Positions 17,153 through 24,839 of a DNA stretch of 64,000 bases are shown here, one piece after another; within the stretch, counting starts at the first letter, position 1, and the number at the start of each line of letters is the position of its first letter. The stretch comes from RYN-428 sp035551995 (lineage in GTDB: Bacteria > Planctomycetota > Phycisphaerae > Tepidisphaerales > Tepidisphaeraceae), in the NCBI GenBank assembly GCA_035551995.1, contig DASZME010000007.1:1-64000 (forward strand). Direction: 5' to 3'. The position numbers were made by a program, and so were the translations under genes. A model generated the notes under the pieces. That model saw nothing but the letters and a program-made list of their open reading frames with translations, was not told the DNA's origin and made no database searches.

Positions 17153-18739
17153 CTATGCCGTCTCGGCGGCGGCGGGCGCTTCGGCGCTCTCCCCATGGCC
17201 CGCCATGTGCCGGCCGATGATGGCTATATCCGCTTCGGCGGCGGTCGTTTCGTAGACGAATTTCCCATGGAACATGACCACGATGCGGTCCGATAGCTCG
17301 AATACTTCGTCGAGGTCTTCGCTGATGAGAAGGACCGCCGCCCCGCGGTTTCGCGCCTCGATGATCTGGGCGCGGATTTCCGCCGCCGCCGCGAAATCCA
17401 AGCCGAAACACGGATTGGCGGCGATCAGCACTTCGACTTCCTCCGACAATTCGCGCGCCAGGACGGCGCGCTGCACGTTGCCGCCGGAGAGATTCCGGAT
17501 CGGCGTCTCCGGAGTCGGGGTTTTAACGCGATAGCGAAAAATAAGATCCTCGGCCGCCCGGCGAATCGACGGCTTGTTCAGCAGAAATCCGAGCATCGAA
17601 TGCGGGTGACTGTCAAAATTCCGCATCGCCATGTTCTGTGCCACGCTCATGGCGCCCACGCAGGTATTTTTCAGCGGCTCTTCCGGCAGGCAATTGACCT
17701 TATGGCGGCGGATTTCCTCGCGCGTGGCGCCGTACGCTTCGCCGTGCACGTCGATGCCGCCCGACTCGGCGCCCCGCTGGCCGGCCAGCACCTCGACCAG
17801 CTTGCTTTGCCCGTTTCCCGATACGCCCGCGATGCCGACGATCTCCCCGGAATGAACGTGGAGATTGAGATCCTCCAGCGCTTTGAGGCCGATGTCGTCC
17901 AGCGCATGCAGGCCCTTGATATGCAGCCGTGATTCCCCGCGCGGCTTGTTATCGCGGGCGGCGGTTCGGGTCGTTTCCGATCCGATCATCATCGCCGACA
18001 TATCCGTCGGCGTCAGTTCCTTTACCAATCCCTTGCCGGCGAATTTGCCGGTCCGAAGTACCGTCACTTCGTCGGCGAATTTCATCACCTCGCGGAACTT
18101 GTGCGTGATCATCAGCACGGTCAGGTCGCCGGCGGTCGTCCGCTCCTTGAGCATGGTGAGCAGCTCGTCGGCTTCGCCGGGTGTGAGCACGCTGGTCGGT
18201 TCGTCGAGGAACAATACTTTGTTCTTCAGGTAAAGCTGCTTGCAGATTTCCAGTTTCTGTTTTTGACCGGCCGCCAGCGACGAAACCTTGGCGCCGATCG
18301 GAATGAAAAACGGCGTGGTTTTCATGAACGCGCGGAGGTCGGCGTATTCTTTTTTCCAGTCGATGATCGCCGGGACGTTGCCGCGCGAAAGCACCAGGTT
18401 TTCGGCGACGGTCATGTTCGGCACCAGCGTAAAGTGCTGATAAACCATGCCGATGCCAAGCTTGAGCGCCTCGCGCGGATTGCGGATGACGACCGGTTTT
18501 TCCCCGAGGCTGATCTGTCCGGTATCGGGCAGATAGTAGCCCATGATGCACTTGACGAGCGTGCTTTTTCCCGCGCCGTTTCCGCCGAGCAGCGCGTGCA
18601 AGGCGCCGGGACGCACGGTCATCGACACATTATCCAGCGCGAGCAGCGATCCGAATTTCTTCGTGATGCCGATGGCCGACAATCCGGGCGCCTTGACGGC
18701 GGGGGCCGCGGGCATGGGCGTTTCCTGGGTCATAGTCAT
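17153..18739 (-). CDS. ABC transporter double ATPase, BMP-type (nucleoside/ureide) system
   Basis: A 528-residue ATPase with two fused nucleotide-binding domains, as in sugar and nucleoside importers. The first domain has Walker A GGNGAGKST at 52-60, a degenerate signature SSLAAGQKQKLEI and Walker B VLFLDEPTSVL. The second has a poor P-loop (GVSGNGQSKLVEVL), a good signature LSGGNVQRAVLARE, and ANPCFGLDFAA in place of the usual ANPTRGLD. It is co-oriented with two permeases, a BMP lipoprotein and BiuH; its ATG overlaps the biuH stop by four bases. The system should therefore import the BiuH substrate, biuret or a related ureide. That is inference from context. Confidence 0.9.
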   Translation of the reverse strand: MTMTQETPMPAAPAVKAPGLSAIGITKKFGSLLALDNVSMTVRPGALHALLGGNGAGKSTLVKCIMGYYLPDTGQISLGEKPVVIRNPREALKLGIGMVYQHFTLVPNMTVAENLVLSRGNVPAIIDWKKEYADLRAFMKTTPFFIPIGAKVSSLAAGQKQKLEICKQLYLKNKVLFLDEPTSVLTPGEADELLTMLKERTTAGDLTVLMITHKFREVMKFADEVTVLRTGKFAGKGLVKELTPTDMSAMMIGSETTRTAARDNKPRGESRLHIKGLHALDDIGLKALEDLNLHVHSGEIVGIAGVSGNGQSKLVEVLAGQRGAESGGIDVHGEAYGATREEIRRHKVNCLPEEPLKNTCVGAMSVAQNMAMRNFDSHPHSMLGFLLNKPSIRRAAEDLIFRYRVKTPTPETPIRNLSGGNVQRAVLARELSEEVEVLIAANPCFGLDFAAAAEIRAQIIEARNRGAAVLLISEDLDEVFELSDRIVVMFHGKFVYETTAAEADIAIIGRHMAGHGESAEAPAAAETA

Positions 18740-19425
18740 GCGATTGCCTTGATGAAATCAGCCGAATTGGAAACGGCGCCGAAGACGCCGTTCTGCATCT
18801 TCACCATTTTCACGGCGGCTTCGTGATTGCCGCGATCGGTGGCCGCACAGCAGTCTTCGAGCAACACGCATTCATAGCCACGGTCGTTGGCCTCGCGCAT
18901 CGTGGTGTGCACGCAGACGTCGGTCGTAATGCCGGTCAGGACGATGTTGGCGATGCCCTGCTGGCGAAGGATCAGATCGAGATCAGTCGCGCAGAAGGAT
19001 CCTTTTCCCGGCTTATCGATGATGGTCTCTCCAGGCTCGGGATAGAGCTCGGGAATGATATCCCACCCCGGCTCGCCGCGAACAAGCACCCGCCCGCAGG
19101 GACCGGCGTCGCCGATGCCGGCGATCGTGCTGAATTTTCTCGATCGCCACCGTTTGTTGGGCGGAAGGTCGGCCAGGTCGGGGCGGTGGCCTTCGCGGGT
19201 GTGGAGGATGTGGTAGCCGGCCTTGCGCATGGCGGTCAGGAGATTTTTGATCGGCTCAATGACGACGCGGGTCAGGGAAATATCGTAGCCGAGAAGCTCG
19301 ATGTATCCGCCCTTGCCGCAGAAATCGGTTTGCATGTCGATGACGATCAGAGCGGTATTTTCAGGGCGCAAATCGCCGTTGTAGGGCCAGGGATAGGGGT
19401 CTGATTTGATAAATTTGGTTGTCAT
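18736..19425 (-). CDS. biuH: Biuret amidohydrolase (isochorismatase-like cysteine hydrolase)
   Basis: A 229-residue cytoplasmic enzyme predicted to hydrolyse biuret to allophanate and ammonia. It follows the biuret hydrolase pattern very closely: DADPYPWPYNG-like start (SDPYPWPYNGDLRP), IDMQTDFCGKGGYI, TREGHRPDLADLPPNKRWRS, GEPGWDIIPELYP and DKPGKGSFCATDL. The cysteine hydrolase triad is D30, K138 and C171 (TGITTDVCVHTTM). Related ureidoacrylate (RutB) and nicotinamide hydrolases lack most of these blocks. The ATG at 19425 is chosen to match family length; an in-frame start at 19464 would add 13 residues. It sits inside the BMP-type ABC operon, and an allophanate hydrolase gene lies 10 kb away, completing the pathway. 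Confidence 0.88.
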   Translation of the reverse strand: MTTKFIKSDPYPWPYNGDLRPENTALIVIDMQTDFCGKGGYIELLGYDISLTRVVIEPIKNLLTAMRKAGYHILHTREGHRPDLADLPPNKRWRSRKFSTIAGIGDAGPCGRVLVRGEPGWDIIPELYPEPGETIIDKPGKGSFCATDLDLILRQQGIANIVLTGITTDVCVHTTMREANDRGYECVLLEDCCAATDRGNHEAAVKMVKMQNGVFGAVSNSADFIKAIA

Positions 19426-19522
19426 GACTGTCAAGAGTTCAGATCGCCGAATTCTCCGAAGCACGCGTTCCGTCTTTTCAATAGGGCCCAGACGACTGTG
19501 CCGCGGTCTATCGCGGTTTTTG

Positions 19523-20494
19523 TTACGCCGTCGCCCGGCCCAATTCCCCGGGCGCTCCGGCCAGGCTTCGACTGGCCGAGCAGGTCGTTATCATAATCAA
19601 CAGCGTTAAAAAGTACGGGGCGGCATCGTACAGATAATGTCCTTTGCTGACGCCGATCGATTGCAGCGCCGGACCCAGCGCCTTGGCGCCTCCGAACAAC
19701 AACGCGGCAAAAAGACAATAAATTGGATTCCACCGCGCGAAGATCACCAGCGCGACGGCCATCAATCCTTGCCCGCTGCTGAGGCCTTCGTTCCAACTGC
19801 CCGGCCAATAGAGCGAAAGGAATGAACCCCCGATCCCCGCCAAAAACGCCCCGGCCGCCGTCGCGTACATGCGAACCGCGTTGACCGAGTATCCCATCGC
19901 CCGGGCGGCGTCGGTACTCTCGCCGACGGTGCGAACGATCAATCCCCATCGCGTATTTTTCAGCCACCAGTACATGATCGGGGCCAGTGCCGCGCCCACG
20001 AAAAACAGCCAGTTGATCGTTAACGCCGCTCGCACCTGTTCGGAATGACTCCACCATCCAAAGTTGATGGCGGGCAACTGAGGCGCGGCCGGCTCGATGA
20101 ACGGCTTTCCCAGGTAAAACGCCAGCCCCGTGCCAAAGATCATGATGCCGATACCGACTGCGATGTCGTTCACGCGCGGCTGCGAACAAAGCCAGGCGTG
20201 AAGCACGCCCAATATCGACGCCGCGATCCCCGCCGCCAAAACGCCCAGCCATGGTCCAAGCGCATTGCCGGCGGCGGGAAAATGTTGGGCCGTCAGGTAC
20301 GAGACGCCAAAGCCGGCCATGGCGCCCATGACCAGCGTGCCTTCCTGGCCGAGGTTGATGCGGCCGCTTTGCTCGGTAAGCGTTTCGCCGAGGCTGACGA
20401 AAATGAACGGCGTGCTGTTGCGGATGGCGCCGGAAAGGATCGCCAGCGGAACGCCCCAATATCCGACCCCCGATTCAGGAATTGACACTGGCAT
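19523..20494 (-). CDS. ABC transporter permease, BMP-type system (second)
   Basis: A 323-residue inner-membrane permease of the BPD_transp_2 family. The conserved GETLTEQSGRINLGQEGTLV near residue 40 and AARAMGYSVNAVRMYATAAG near residue 200 are typical of the nucleoside/BMP permease pair. About nine hydrophobic segments are visible. Its start overlaps the end of the upstream permease gene by 20 bases, so expression is coupled. It is followed by biuH after a gap of 97 bases. Confidence 0.9.
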   Translation of the reverse strand: MPVSIPESGVGYWGVPLAILSGAIRNSTPFIFVSLGETLTEQSGRINLGQEGTLVMGAMAGFGVSYLTAQHFPAAGNALGPWLGVLAAGIAASILGVLHAWLCSQPRVNDIAVGIGIMIFGTGLAFYLGKPFIEPAAPQLPAINFGWWSHSEQVRAALTINWLFFVGAALAPIMYWWLKNTRWGLIVRTVGESTDAARAMGYSVNAVRMYATAAGAFLAGIGGSFLSLYWPGSWNEGLSSGQGLMAVALVIFARWNPIYCLFAALLFGGAKALGPALQSIGVSKGHYLYDAAPYFLTLLIMITTCSASRSLAGAPGELGRATA

Positions 20495-21650
20495 GGGCCG
20501 CTCCCGTGGTAATTGGTTTCTTGCTCATCGACTCCAGCATCCAGTCGATCGGCCTGGCGAACCAGGCATGGCGGACCTCTTTCAGCCGGCCCGCCCACGT
20601 ATCTAATCCGAGAATGACCAGGAACAATATTCCCTGAAAGACCTGAACGCTGGCACTGCTCAACTTGAGCTTCATCTGAAGCAGGTCTCCGCTCGCCGAC
20701 ACTCCGCCGAGGAGAATGGCGACGGGAATGATGGCCAGCGGATTTTGCCGCGCGACAAACGCGACCAAAATGCCGGCGTATCCCAGCCCGGCGGCGAGGC
20801 TGTCGTTGGCCCGGCCGTGGATCGCCGCCACTTCGACCACGCCCGCCAGGGCGGCAAACGCGCCGCCAAGGAAGCAGGCCGCCAGCGAATATTTTGCGAT
20901 GGAAAGCCCAGCCACCTTCGCGGCCCGCGGATTGCCGCCGACGATGCTGGTCGCAAAGCCGTGCGTGGTGTGATCCATCAAGACCCAGGAAAAGACGCAG
21001 GCGATAATTCCAAAAAGCAATCCCACATGAACTTCGGTGCCGGGGATGTTCCCCAGCATGTTTGCCGCTCCGATGAAAAACGACGAGGGATGATCCAGGC
21101 TCTGAGGATCGCGCATCGGTCCCTCGACGCAATGGTTCAAGATAGCGATCGCGATATAGCTCATCAGCAAGCTGCTGATTGTTTCGTTGACGCCCCGGTA
21201 TTGACGCAGCGCGCCCGCGGCGGCGATCCACAATCCGCCGAGGATCATTCCGGACGCGATCATGGCGATCTGCACGAGCAGCGATGGAGCGTTGGTTATG
21301 AGGTGGCCGACCAGCGCCGCCATCAAGCCGCCTAACACGACCGCGCCTTCCCCGCCGATGATCATCATCCCGACCCGTGCCGGGAGGGCGACGCAAAGCG
21401 CCGTGAGAAGCAGCGGGGCGGCGTGAATCAGCGTATTGCGCCACGCGTAGGCGTTTCCGAACGCCCCTTTATACATGAAGTGATAGACGTCGAACGGATT
21501 GACGCCCGAGAGCATCACGAACAGGCCGAACAGCGCCAATGAGATGATCATCGCCGCCGTCGAAATAATAATGGCGTCGACGAATGACGCGGGAATGAGG
21601 CGTTTGGCTCGGAAGACCAGCGTCGGACGCGAAACGTACGGCAGCGTCAT
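20475..21650 (-). CDS. ABC transporter permease, BMP-type system (first)
   Basis: A 391-residue inner-membrane permease, longer than its partner through an N-terminal hydrophobic region (IIISTAAMIISLALFGLFVM). It shows the permease block PARVGMMIIGGEGAVVLGGL and later GGNPRAAKVAGLSIAKYSLA, as in the YufP-type subunit of nucleoside/BMP systems. It lies directly downstream of the BMP lipoprotein gene, separated by 181 bases that hold two hairpins, and overlaps the second permease gene. Together they form the membrane channel. Confidence 0.9.
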   Translation of the reverse strand: MTLPYVSRPTLVFRAKRLIPASFVDAIIISTAAMIISLALFGLFVMLSGVNPFDVYHFMYKGAFGNAYAWRNTLIHAAPLLLTALCVALPARVGMMIIGGEGAVVLGGLMAALVGHLITNAPSLLVQIAMIASGMILGGLWIAAAGALRQYRGVNETISSLLMSYIAIAILNHCVEGPMRDPQSLDHPSSFFIGAANMLGNIPGTEVHVGLLFGIIACVFSWVLMDHTTHGFATSIVGGNPRAAKVAGLSIAKYSLAACFLGGAFAALAGVVEVAAIHGRANDSLAAGLGYAGILVAFVARQNPLAIIPVAILLGGVSASGDLLQMKLKLSSASVQVFQGILFLVILGLDTWAGRLKEVRHAWFARPIDWMLESMSKKPITTGAAHASVNS

Positions 21651-21673
21651 GATAATTCCTTGGCGTAAGCCCG

Positions 21674-21769
21674 GATCCCGGCGTTCCGGGAGTGGCCTTG
21701 ATGAAGGCTCTTCCCATGTTGCGGAAAGAAGAGCCTGTCAGCCTGACCCGCTCCCGGAACGCCGGGATC
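21674..21769 (-). repeat. Intercistronic hairpin element with 19-bp perfect stem
   Basis: GATCCCGGCGTTCCGGGAG at 21674-21692 pairs perfectly with 21751-21769. Nested inside, AGGCTCTT at 21705-21712 pairs with AAGAGCCT at 21729-21736. It lies between the BMP lipoprotein gene and the first permease gene. A structure here could slow RNA decay from the 3' side and raise lipoprotein output over permease, as in many ABC operons; that effect is inferred. Confidence 0.65.
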
Positions 21770-21785
21770 AGCGGCGATGCTCCGT

Positions 21786-21820
21786 CCCTCTCCCGCGCGG
21801 GCGTGCGTGCGGGGAGAGGG
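21786..21820 (-). repeat. Second intercistronic hairpin (CCCTCTCCC / GGGGAGAGGG)
   Basis: CCCTCTCCCG at 21786-21795 pairs with GGGGAGAGGG at 21811-21820, with a 15-base loop. It starts 12 bases after the BMP lipoprotein stop codon. No T-run follows on the transcribed strand, so it is more likely an attenuator or stabiliser than a full terminator. Confidence 0.5.
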
Positions 21821-21831
21821 AGACGGAACAC

Positions 21832-22983
21832 TTACTTGGTGCTGCCGATAACGCCTTCGACAAGATAATCCATGCCCCACAACTTGCCGTCCTGATCGTC
21901 AAGGCCTTCGCCGGCCTTCATGATTTCCTTGCCGGTGTTGTCCTTGAGCGGACCTTTGAACATCTGGAATTTCCCGGCGATCATGTCCGCCTTGACGGCT
22001 TCGATTTTCGCCTTGGAAGCCTCCGTGACGGCCGGGCCGTAGGGAGACAACTTCACCGATCCGTCTTTAAGATCGCCCATGAAATTGTGCGGCAGGCCTT
22101 TGCCCGCCTTGATGTCATTGACGAACCTGACGTACATCGGTCCCCAGTTCCACTCGGCGCCGGTGAGATAGCCCTTGGGAGCCAGCGACGCCCCATTGTA
22201 GTGGTAGCCGCAGGAATACAGGCCGCGTTTCTCGGCGGTCTGGATGATCGCCTTGGGGCTGTCGATGTGCCCGGAGATGACGTCGATGCCCTGGTCGGCC
22301 AAAGTGGTCACGGCGTCGGCTTCCTTGGTAGGCAGGAACCAGTCGCCGGTGAAGATGACCGTCAGCGTGGCGTTGGGATTGACCGACTTGGCGCCAAGCT
22401 CAAACGCGTTGATGTCCCGGAGAACAGGCGTGATCGGCTTAGCCGCCACATAGCCCATTTTCCCGGTTTTCGTGGCCGCTCCCGCGGCCATTCCGCATAG
22501 GTACTCAAGTTCGTCGATATAGGCGAAATAGGTGCCGATGTTCTTCGGATCGCCGTCCTTCAACATGCCGCCGGCATGCAGGAAGGTGATCTTCGGATAC
22601 TTGGCGGCGACTTCCTTTACGTGGGGATTAAAGTAGCCGAACGACGTGGCGAAGATAATCGTCGCGTCGCTTTGCTCGATCATGGTGGACATGGTCTGCT
22701 GGCAGTCCTTGTTCTCCTGGATTTTCTCGGCGTCGATGACGTTGACGCCGGGGATCTGCTTCACGGCCAGTTCGCCGTCGTAGTGGGCCTGGTTGTACCC
22801 GTTGTCGTCCTTGGTTCCGACGTAGATAAATCCGACGGTCGTCGGCTTTCCGGACGATTCGGCCGAGCTGCTCGCCGCCGTATCCGTTTTCTTATCGCAG
22901 CCGGCGCCGGCGATTAGCATGCTAGCCAATGCCATGCATGCGCCGCCGCGCACGCATGATCGAAGCGAATGAACAATGTTCAT
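21832..22983 (-). CDS. BMP-family substrate-binding lipoprotein
   Basis: A 383-residue lipoprotein of the basic membrane protein (Med/BmpA) family, the binding component of nucleoside- and purine-type ABC importers. The lipobox LIAGAGC puts the lipidated cysteine at 29, followed by a Ser/Thr/Ala linker. The family fold is shown by KPTTVGFIYVGTKDDNGYNQ, DATIIFATSFGYFNPHVKEV and AKYPKITFLHAGG. AAGGA eight bases before the ATG at 22983 supports the start. It is second in the minus-strand operon after an outer-membrane barrel and ahead of two permeases, BiuH and the ATPase. The ligand is predicted to be biuret or a chemically similar ureide. Confidence 0.9.
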   Translation of the reverse strand: MNIVHSLRSCVRGGACMALASMLIAGAGCDKKTDTAASSSAESSGKPTTVGFIYVGTKDDNGYNQAHYDGELAVKQIPGVNVIDAEKIQENKDCQQTMSTMIEQSDATIIFATSFGYFNPHVKEVAAKYPKITFLHAGGMLKDGDPKNIGTYFAYIDELEYLCGMAAGAATKTGKMGYVAAKPITPVLRDINAFELGAKSVNPNATLTVIFTGDWFLPTKEADAVTTLADQGIDVISGHIDSPKAIIQTAEKRGLYSCGYHYNGASLAPKGYLTGAEWNWGPMYVRFVNDIKAGKGLPHNFMGDLKDGSVKLSPYGPAVTEASKAKIEAVKADMIAGKFQMFKGPLKDNTGKEIMKAGEGLDDQDGKLWGMDYLVEGVIGSTK

Positions 22984-23034
22984 GGAAGGTTTCCTTGTTG
23001 ATGATGGTCGTTTCGCCCGCTCTTTGGATTGACG

Positions 23035-24099
23035 TCAGAAGTTGACGCCAAAACCGAGCGATCCAATCACCACGTTGTGATTGTTGTTGCCGCTGGCCAA
23101 TTCACCGGCATGCAGCAGCGAGTCATTGATGAGGTAGTCATAGGTTACGCCCGCGTCGGCATGCCAGTGGCCGTACCGCGTGGGGATGAAGCTCAACGGG
23201 ACCGAGAGATTCACGCTGATCGACGCAAGCCCGAAGATCGAGCTGGTGTACGTGCGCGTGGCGTCCCAGTAACCGGCGTCGCCGATCGAGAAGTACATGG
23301 GAACCGTGATTGTCAGGGGATAGTCCGGAACCGCCTTGATGGAGAACGTCGGTGAGATGCCCGGCTCGAAGTATCCGGTGCCGCCGTGACGACCGAGAAT
23401 AACTGTCGAGCTCCCGGAGATCGCCCACCAGCAATCGACGTAAGGATTCAAGGCAAAGCCGGTGGACCCCCACATTTTGCTGTCGTCGTAGCTGATCTTG
23501 AGGTCAAGATTGTGCTCGACGACGAATGCGTGTTCGGGAGAATTCCATTCGCCGTAGGTGAGGTTGAGCGAGACGGCGCCCGCGACGGTTCCGCTGAAGC
23601 TCGCGAACGTGTCCATTTCGTCCCAGGGGCCGGTGGATGGATTGGCGCTGGCTTCGTAGGTATCCACGCTGTTCCAGATGCCGCCGACGAACGCGACGTT
23701 TTTCAGCGGGCCGAAGTCGCCCAGCGGGAAGACCAATCCGACGATCGGCTGCCAGACCAATCCCTTATCCTGCACGACCAGGCCGCGAGGGGTGACGTAG
23801 GCGGTCTTGAAGGGGGACGAGAAGAACCCGTGAATGTTCGGCTGCTCGACGGCAGGGGGCGCGGCGTCAAAATAACGCGGCAGCTCCTCCGCCTCGCCCG
23901 GCGCCTTGGTCGCGTCGCTCGCGACACGATCGGCCGCCGGCGAAAGCGACAGCGCGTCGGCGCTGGGCGTATAGTCCTCCTGCGCCCGCGCCATCGCCGG
24001 CACAAACGCCAATACCGCCGTCGCGGCCGCGAGCGCCAAAGTTTTACCCACGCCGTTTTTCCCAACCAATGCCGCTCTAGACATGATGCCCTGTGCCAT
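23035..24099 (-). CDS. Outer-membrane beta-barrel protein
   Basis: A 354-residue exported protein. A signal peptide (LALAAATAVLAFVPAMARA, then QEDY) leads into a short linker and a region of alternating polar and hydrophobic strands. It ends in NVVIGSLGFGVNF, with the C-terminal aromatic residue typical of outer-membrane barrels. Aromatic girdle residues recur (YFEPGISPTFSIKAV, LTITVPMYFSIGDAGYWDA). It is the first gene after the sigma54 promoter, 51 bases ahead of the BMP lipoprotein. The ATG at 24099 was chosen because it places the signal peptide at the N-terminus; longer starts reach back across the promoter. It may be the outer-membrane pore for the ureide importer. I recognise no named porin family. 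Confidence 0.7.
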   Translation of the reverse strand: MAQGIMSRAALVGKNGVGKTLALAAATAVLAFVPAMARAQEDYTPSADALSLSPAADRVASDATKAPGEAEELPRYFDAAPPAVEQPNIHGFFSSPFKTAYVTPRGLVVQDKGLVWQPIVGLVFPLGDFGPLKNVAFVGGIWNSVDTYEASANPSTGPWDEMDTFASFSGTVAGAVSLNLTYGEWNSPEHAFVVEHNLDLKISYDDSKMWGSTGFALNPYVDCWWAISGSSTVILGRHGGTGYFEPGISPTFSIKAVPDYPLTITVPMYFSIGDAGYWDATRTYTSSIFGLASISVNLSVPLSFIPTRYGHWHADAGVTYDYLINDSLLHAGELASGNNNHNVVIGSLGFGVNF

Positions 24100-24162
24100 T
24101 TCCGTTTGACCTTTCCCTGATTGTTGAACAGGCAGTTGTGATCCCTGAAAAGCCCGCAAACC

Positions 24163-24182
24163 CGGCCGGCGATCGCCGGCCG
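24163..24182 (-). promoter_or_regulatory. 20-bp perfect palindrome at predicted transcript start
   Basis: CGGCCGGCGATCGCCGGCCG is a perfect palindrome of 20 bases. It begins about where the sigma54 transcript should start and precedes the barrel gene by 63 bases. In RNA it would form an 8-bp GC stem with a GATC loop at the 5' end. It could be an operator or a 5' stabilising hairpin. Confidence 0.55.
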
Positions 24183-24193
24183 ACGTCCTATAG

Positions 24194-24209
24194 ATCAATG
24201 TCCGTGCCA
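24194..24209 (-). promoter_or_regulatory. Sigma54 (-24/-12) promoter for the BMP/biuret operon
   Basis: Read on the minus strand this is TGGCACGGACATTGAT. It matches the sigma54 consensus TGGCACG-N4-TTGC/T at every conserved base except the -12 C, which is A. The GG doublet and the -12 G have the exact ten-base spacing. It lies about 95 bases upstream of the barrel gene start. A sigma54 activator gene lies in the same island. Confidence 0.65.
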
Positions 24210-24285
24210 TCGAATTCAGAATTCGCAACACCCGACGGCAGATGGATTTGTGATAAATTTCCTGTTTTCCGCTTGCCAGCGGTGG

Positions 24286-24310
24286 TGTGACAGGCGTACC
24301 GTCTGTTACA
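24286..24310. promoter_or_regulatory. Candidate activator site (TGTGACAG-N9-CTGTTACA)
   Basis: An inverted repeat, TGTGACAG at 24286-24293 and CTGTTACA at 24303-24310, matches at seven of eight positions. Its centre is about 90 bases upstream of the -24 element, the normal place for a sigma54 activator site. A similar single half-site, TGTGGCAG, is at 34436-34443 upstream of urtA. The remaining bases of this 299-base gap (24100-24398) hold the promoter above, the palindrome and the leader of the next plus-strand gene. Confidence 0.4.
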
Positions 24311-24398
24311 GGTGCAACACTGGGAGGGTCCCGGCAGAGCACCCAGTAGACCGGCGGAAGGCGTCAATGCCCAACGCCCAGGTGAAAGGAAACGTCAG

Positions 24399-24701
24399 AT
24401 GGGAACTCGATTCATCAGCGCACGCGCCGCGAAGATTGCATTGATCGCAATTGCAGCCAGTGCCGCAGCGTCGTTTTGCAACGCCGACCAGGTCACCAAC
24501 GGCAACCGCCTGCCGCTGCAAACCGTCACCGCCGGCCAGGGCGGCTACATACAAATTCCCGACCTTCGTCCGGCCCCCGCGTCCTACGCGCTGACCGGCG
24601 AAGAGAGCCAATATCGCCAGACATTGCACGCTTGGCAGCAGCAAGCCGGCCCGATGTATTCGGTTGGGAATGCACGCATCGTCATTCCGATAGGCCGTTA
24701 A
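24399..24701 (+). CDS. Small secreted hypothetical protein
   Basis: A 100-residue exported protein of unknown family. A clear signal peptide (AAKIALIAIAASAAASFCNA, then DQVTNG) is followed by about 70 mature residues containing LPLQTVTAGQGGYIQIPDLR and YALTGEESQYRQTLHAWQQQ. AAGGA eight bases before the ATG supports the start. It is divergent from the biuret operon and shares the intergenic region with the proposed activator site, so it could be under the same control. It converges with the sigma54 activator gene across a strong hairpin. Confidence 0.6.
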   Translation: MGTRFISARAAKIALIAIAASAAASFCNADQVTNGNRLPLQTVTAGQGGYIQIPDLRPAPASYALTGEESQYRQTLHAWQQQAGPMYSVGNARIVIPIGR

Positions 24702-24749
24702 AAACGCGCGGAATTTTCGCCGAGACTTGCCGGGCACCAAAACCGCGTC

Positions 24750-24815
24750 GCGAAGCACTCAGGATGGGTTCGTCGCCGTTCATACGGGACGGCGAATCCA
24801 GAAGGAGTGCTTCGC
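24750..24815. terminator. Bidirectional hairpin between convergent genes
   Basis: GCGAAGCACTC at 24750-24760 pairs perfectly with GAGTGCTTCGC at 24805-24815. An inner stem GGTTCGTCGCC / GGACGGCGAATCC extends it. It sits between the convergent small secreted protein gene and the sigma54 activator gene. T-runs are lacking, so it may work with Rho or as a transcript-end stabiliser. Confidence 0.55.
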
Positions 24816-24839
24816 TCGTTTGGCGGGTCGTTGGAGAAA

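Noticed and set aside
18736..19425. RutB (ureidoacrylate amidohydrolase) as the identity of the isochorismatase-like enzyme
   Set aside because: No other rut genes are near, the sequence blocks follow biuret hydrolase closely, and an allophanate hydrolase is in the same island.
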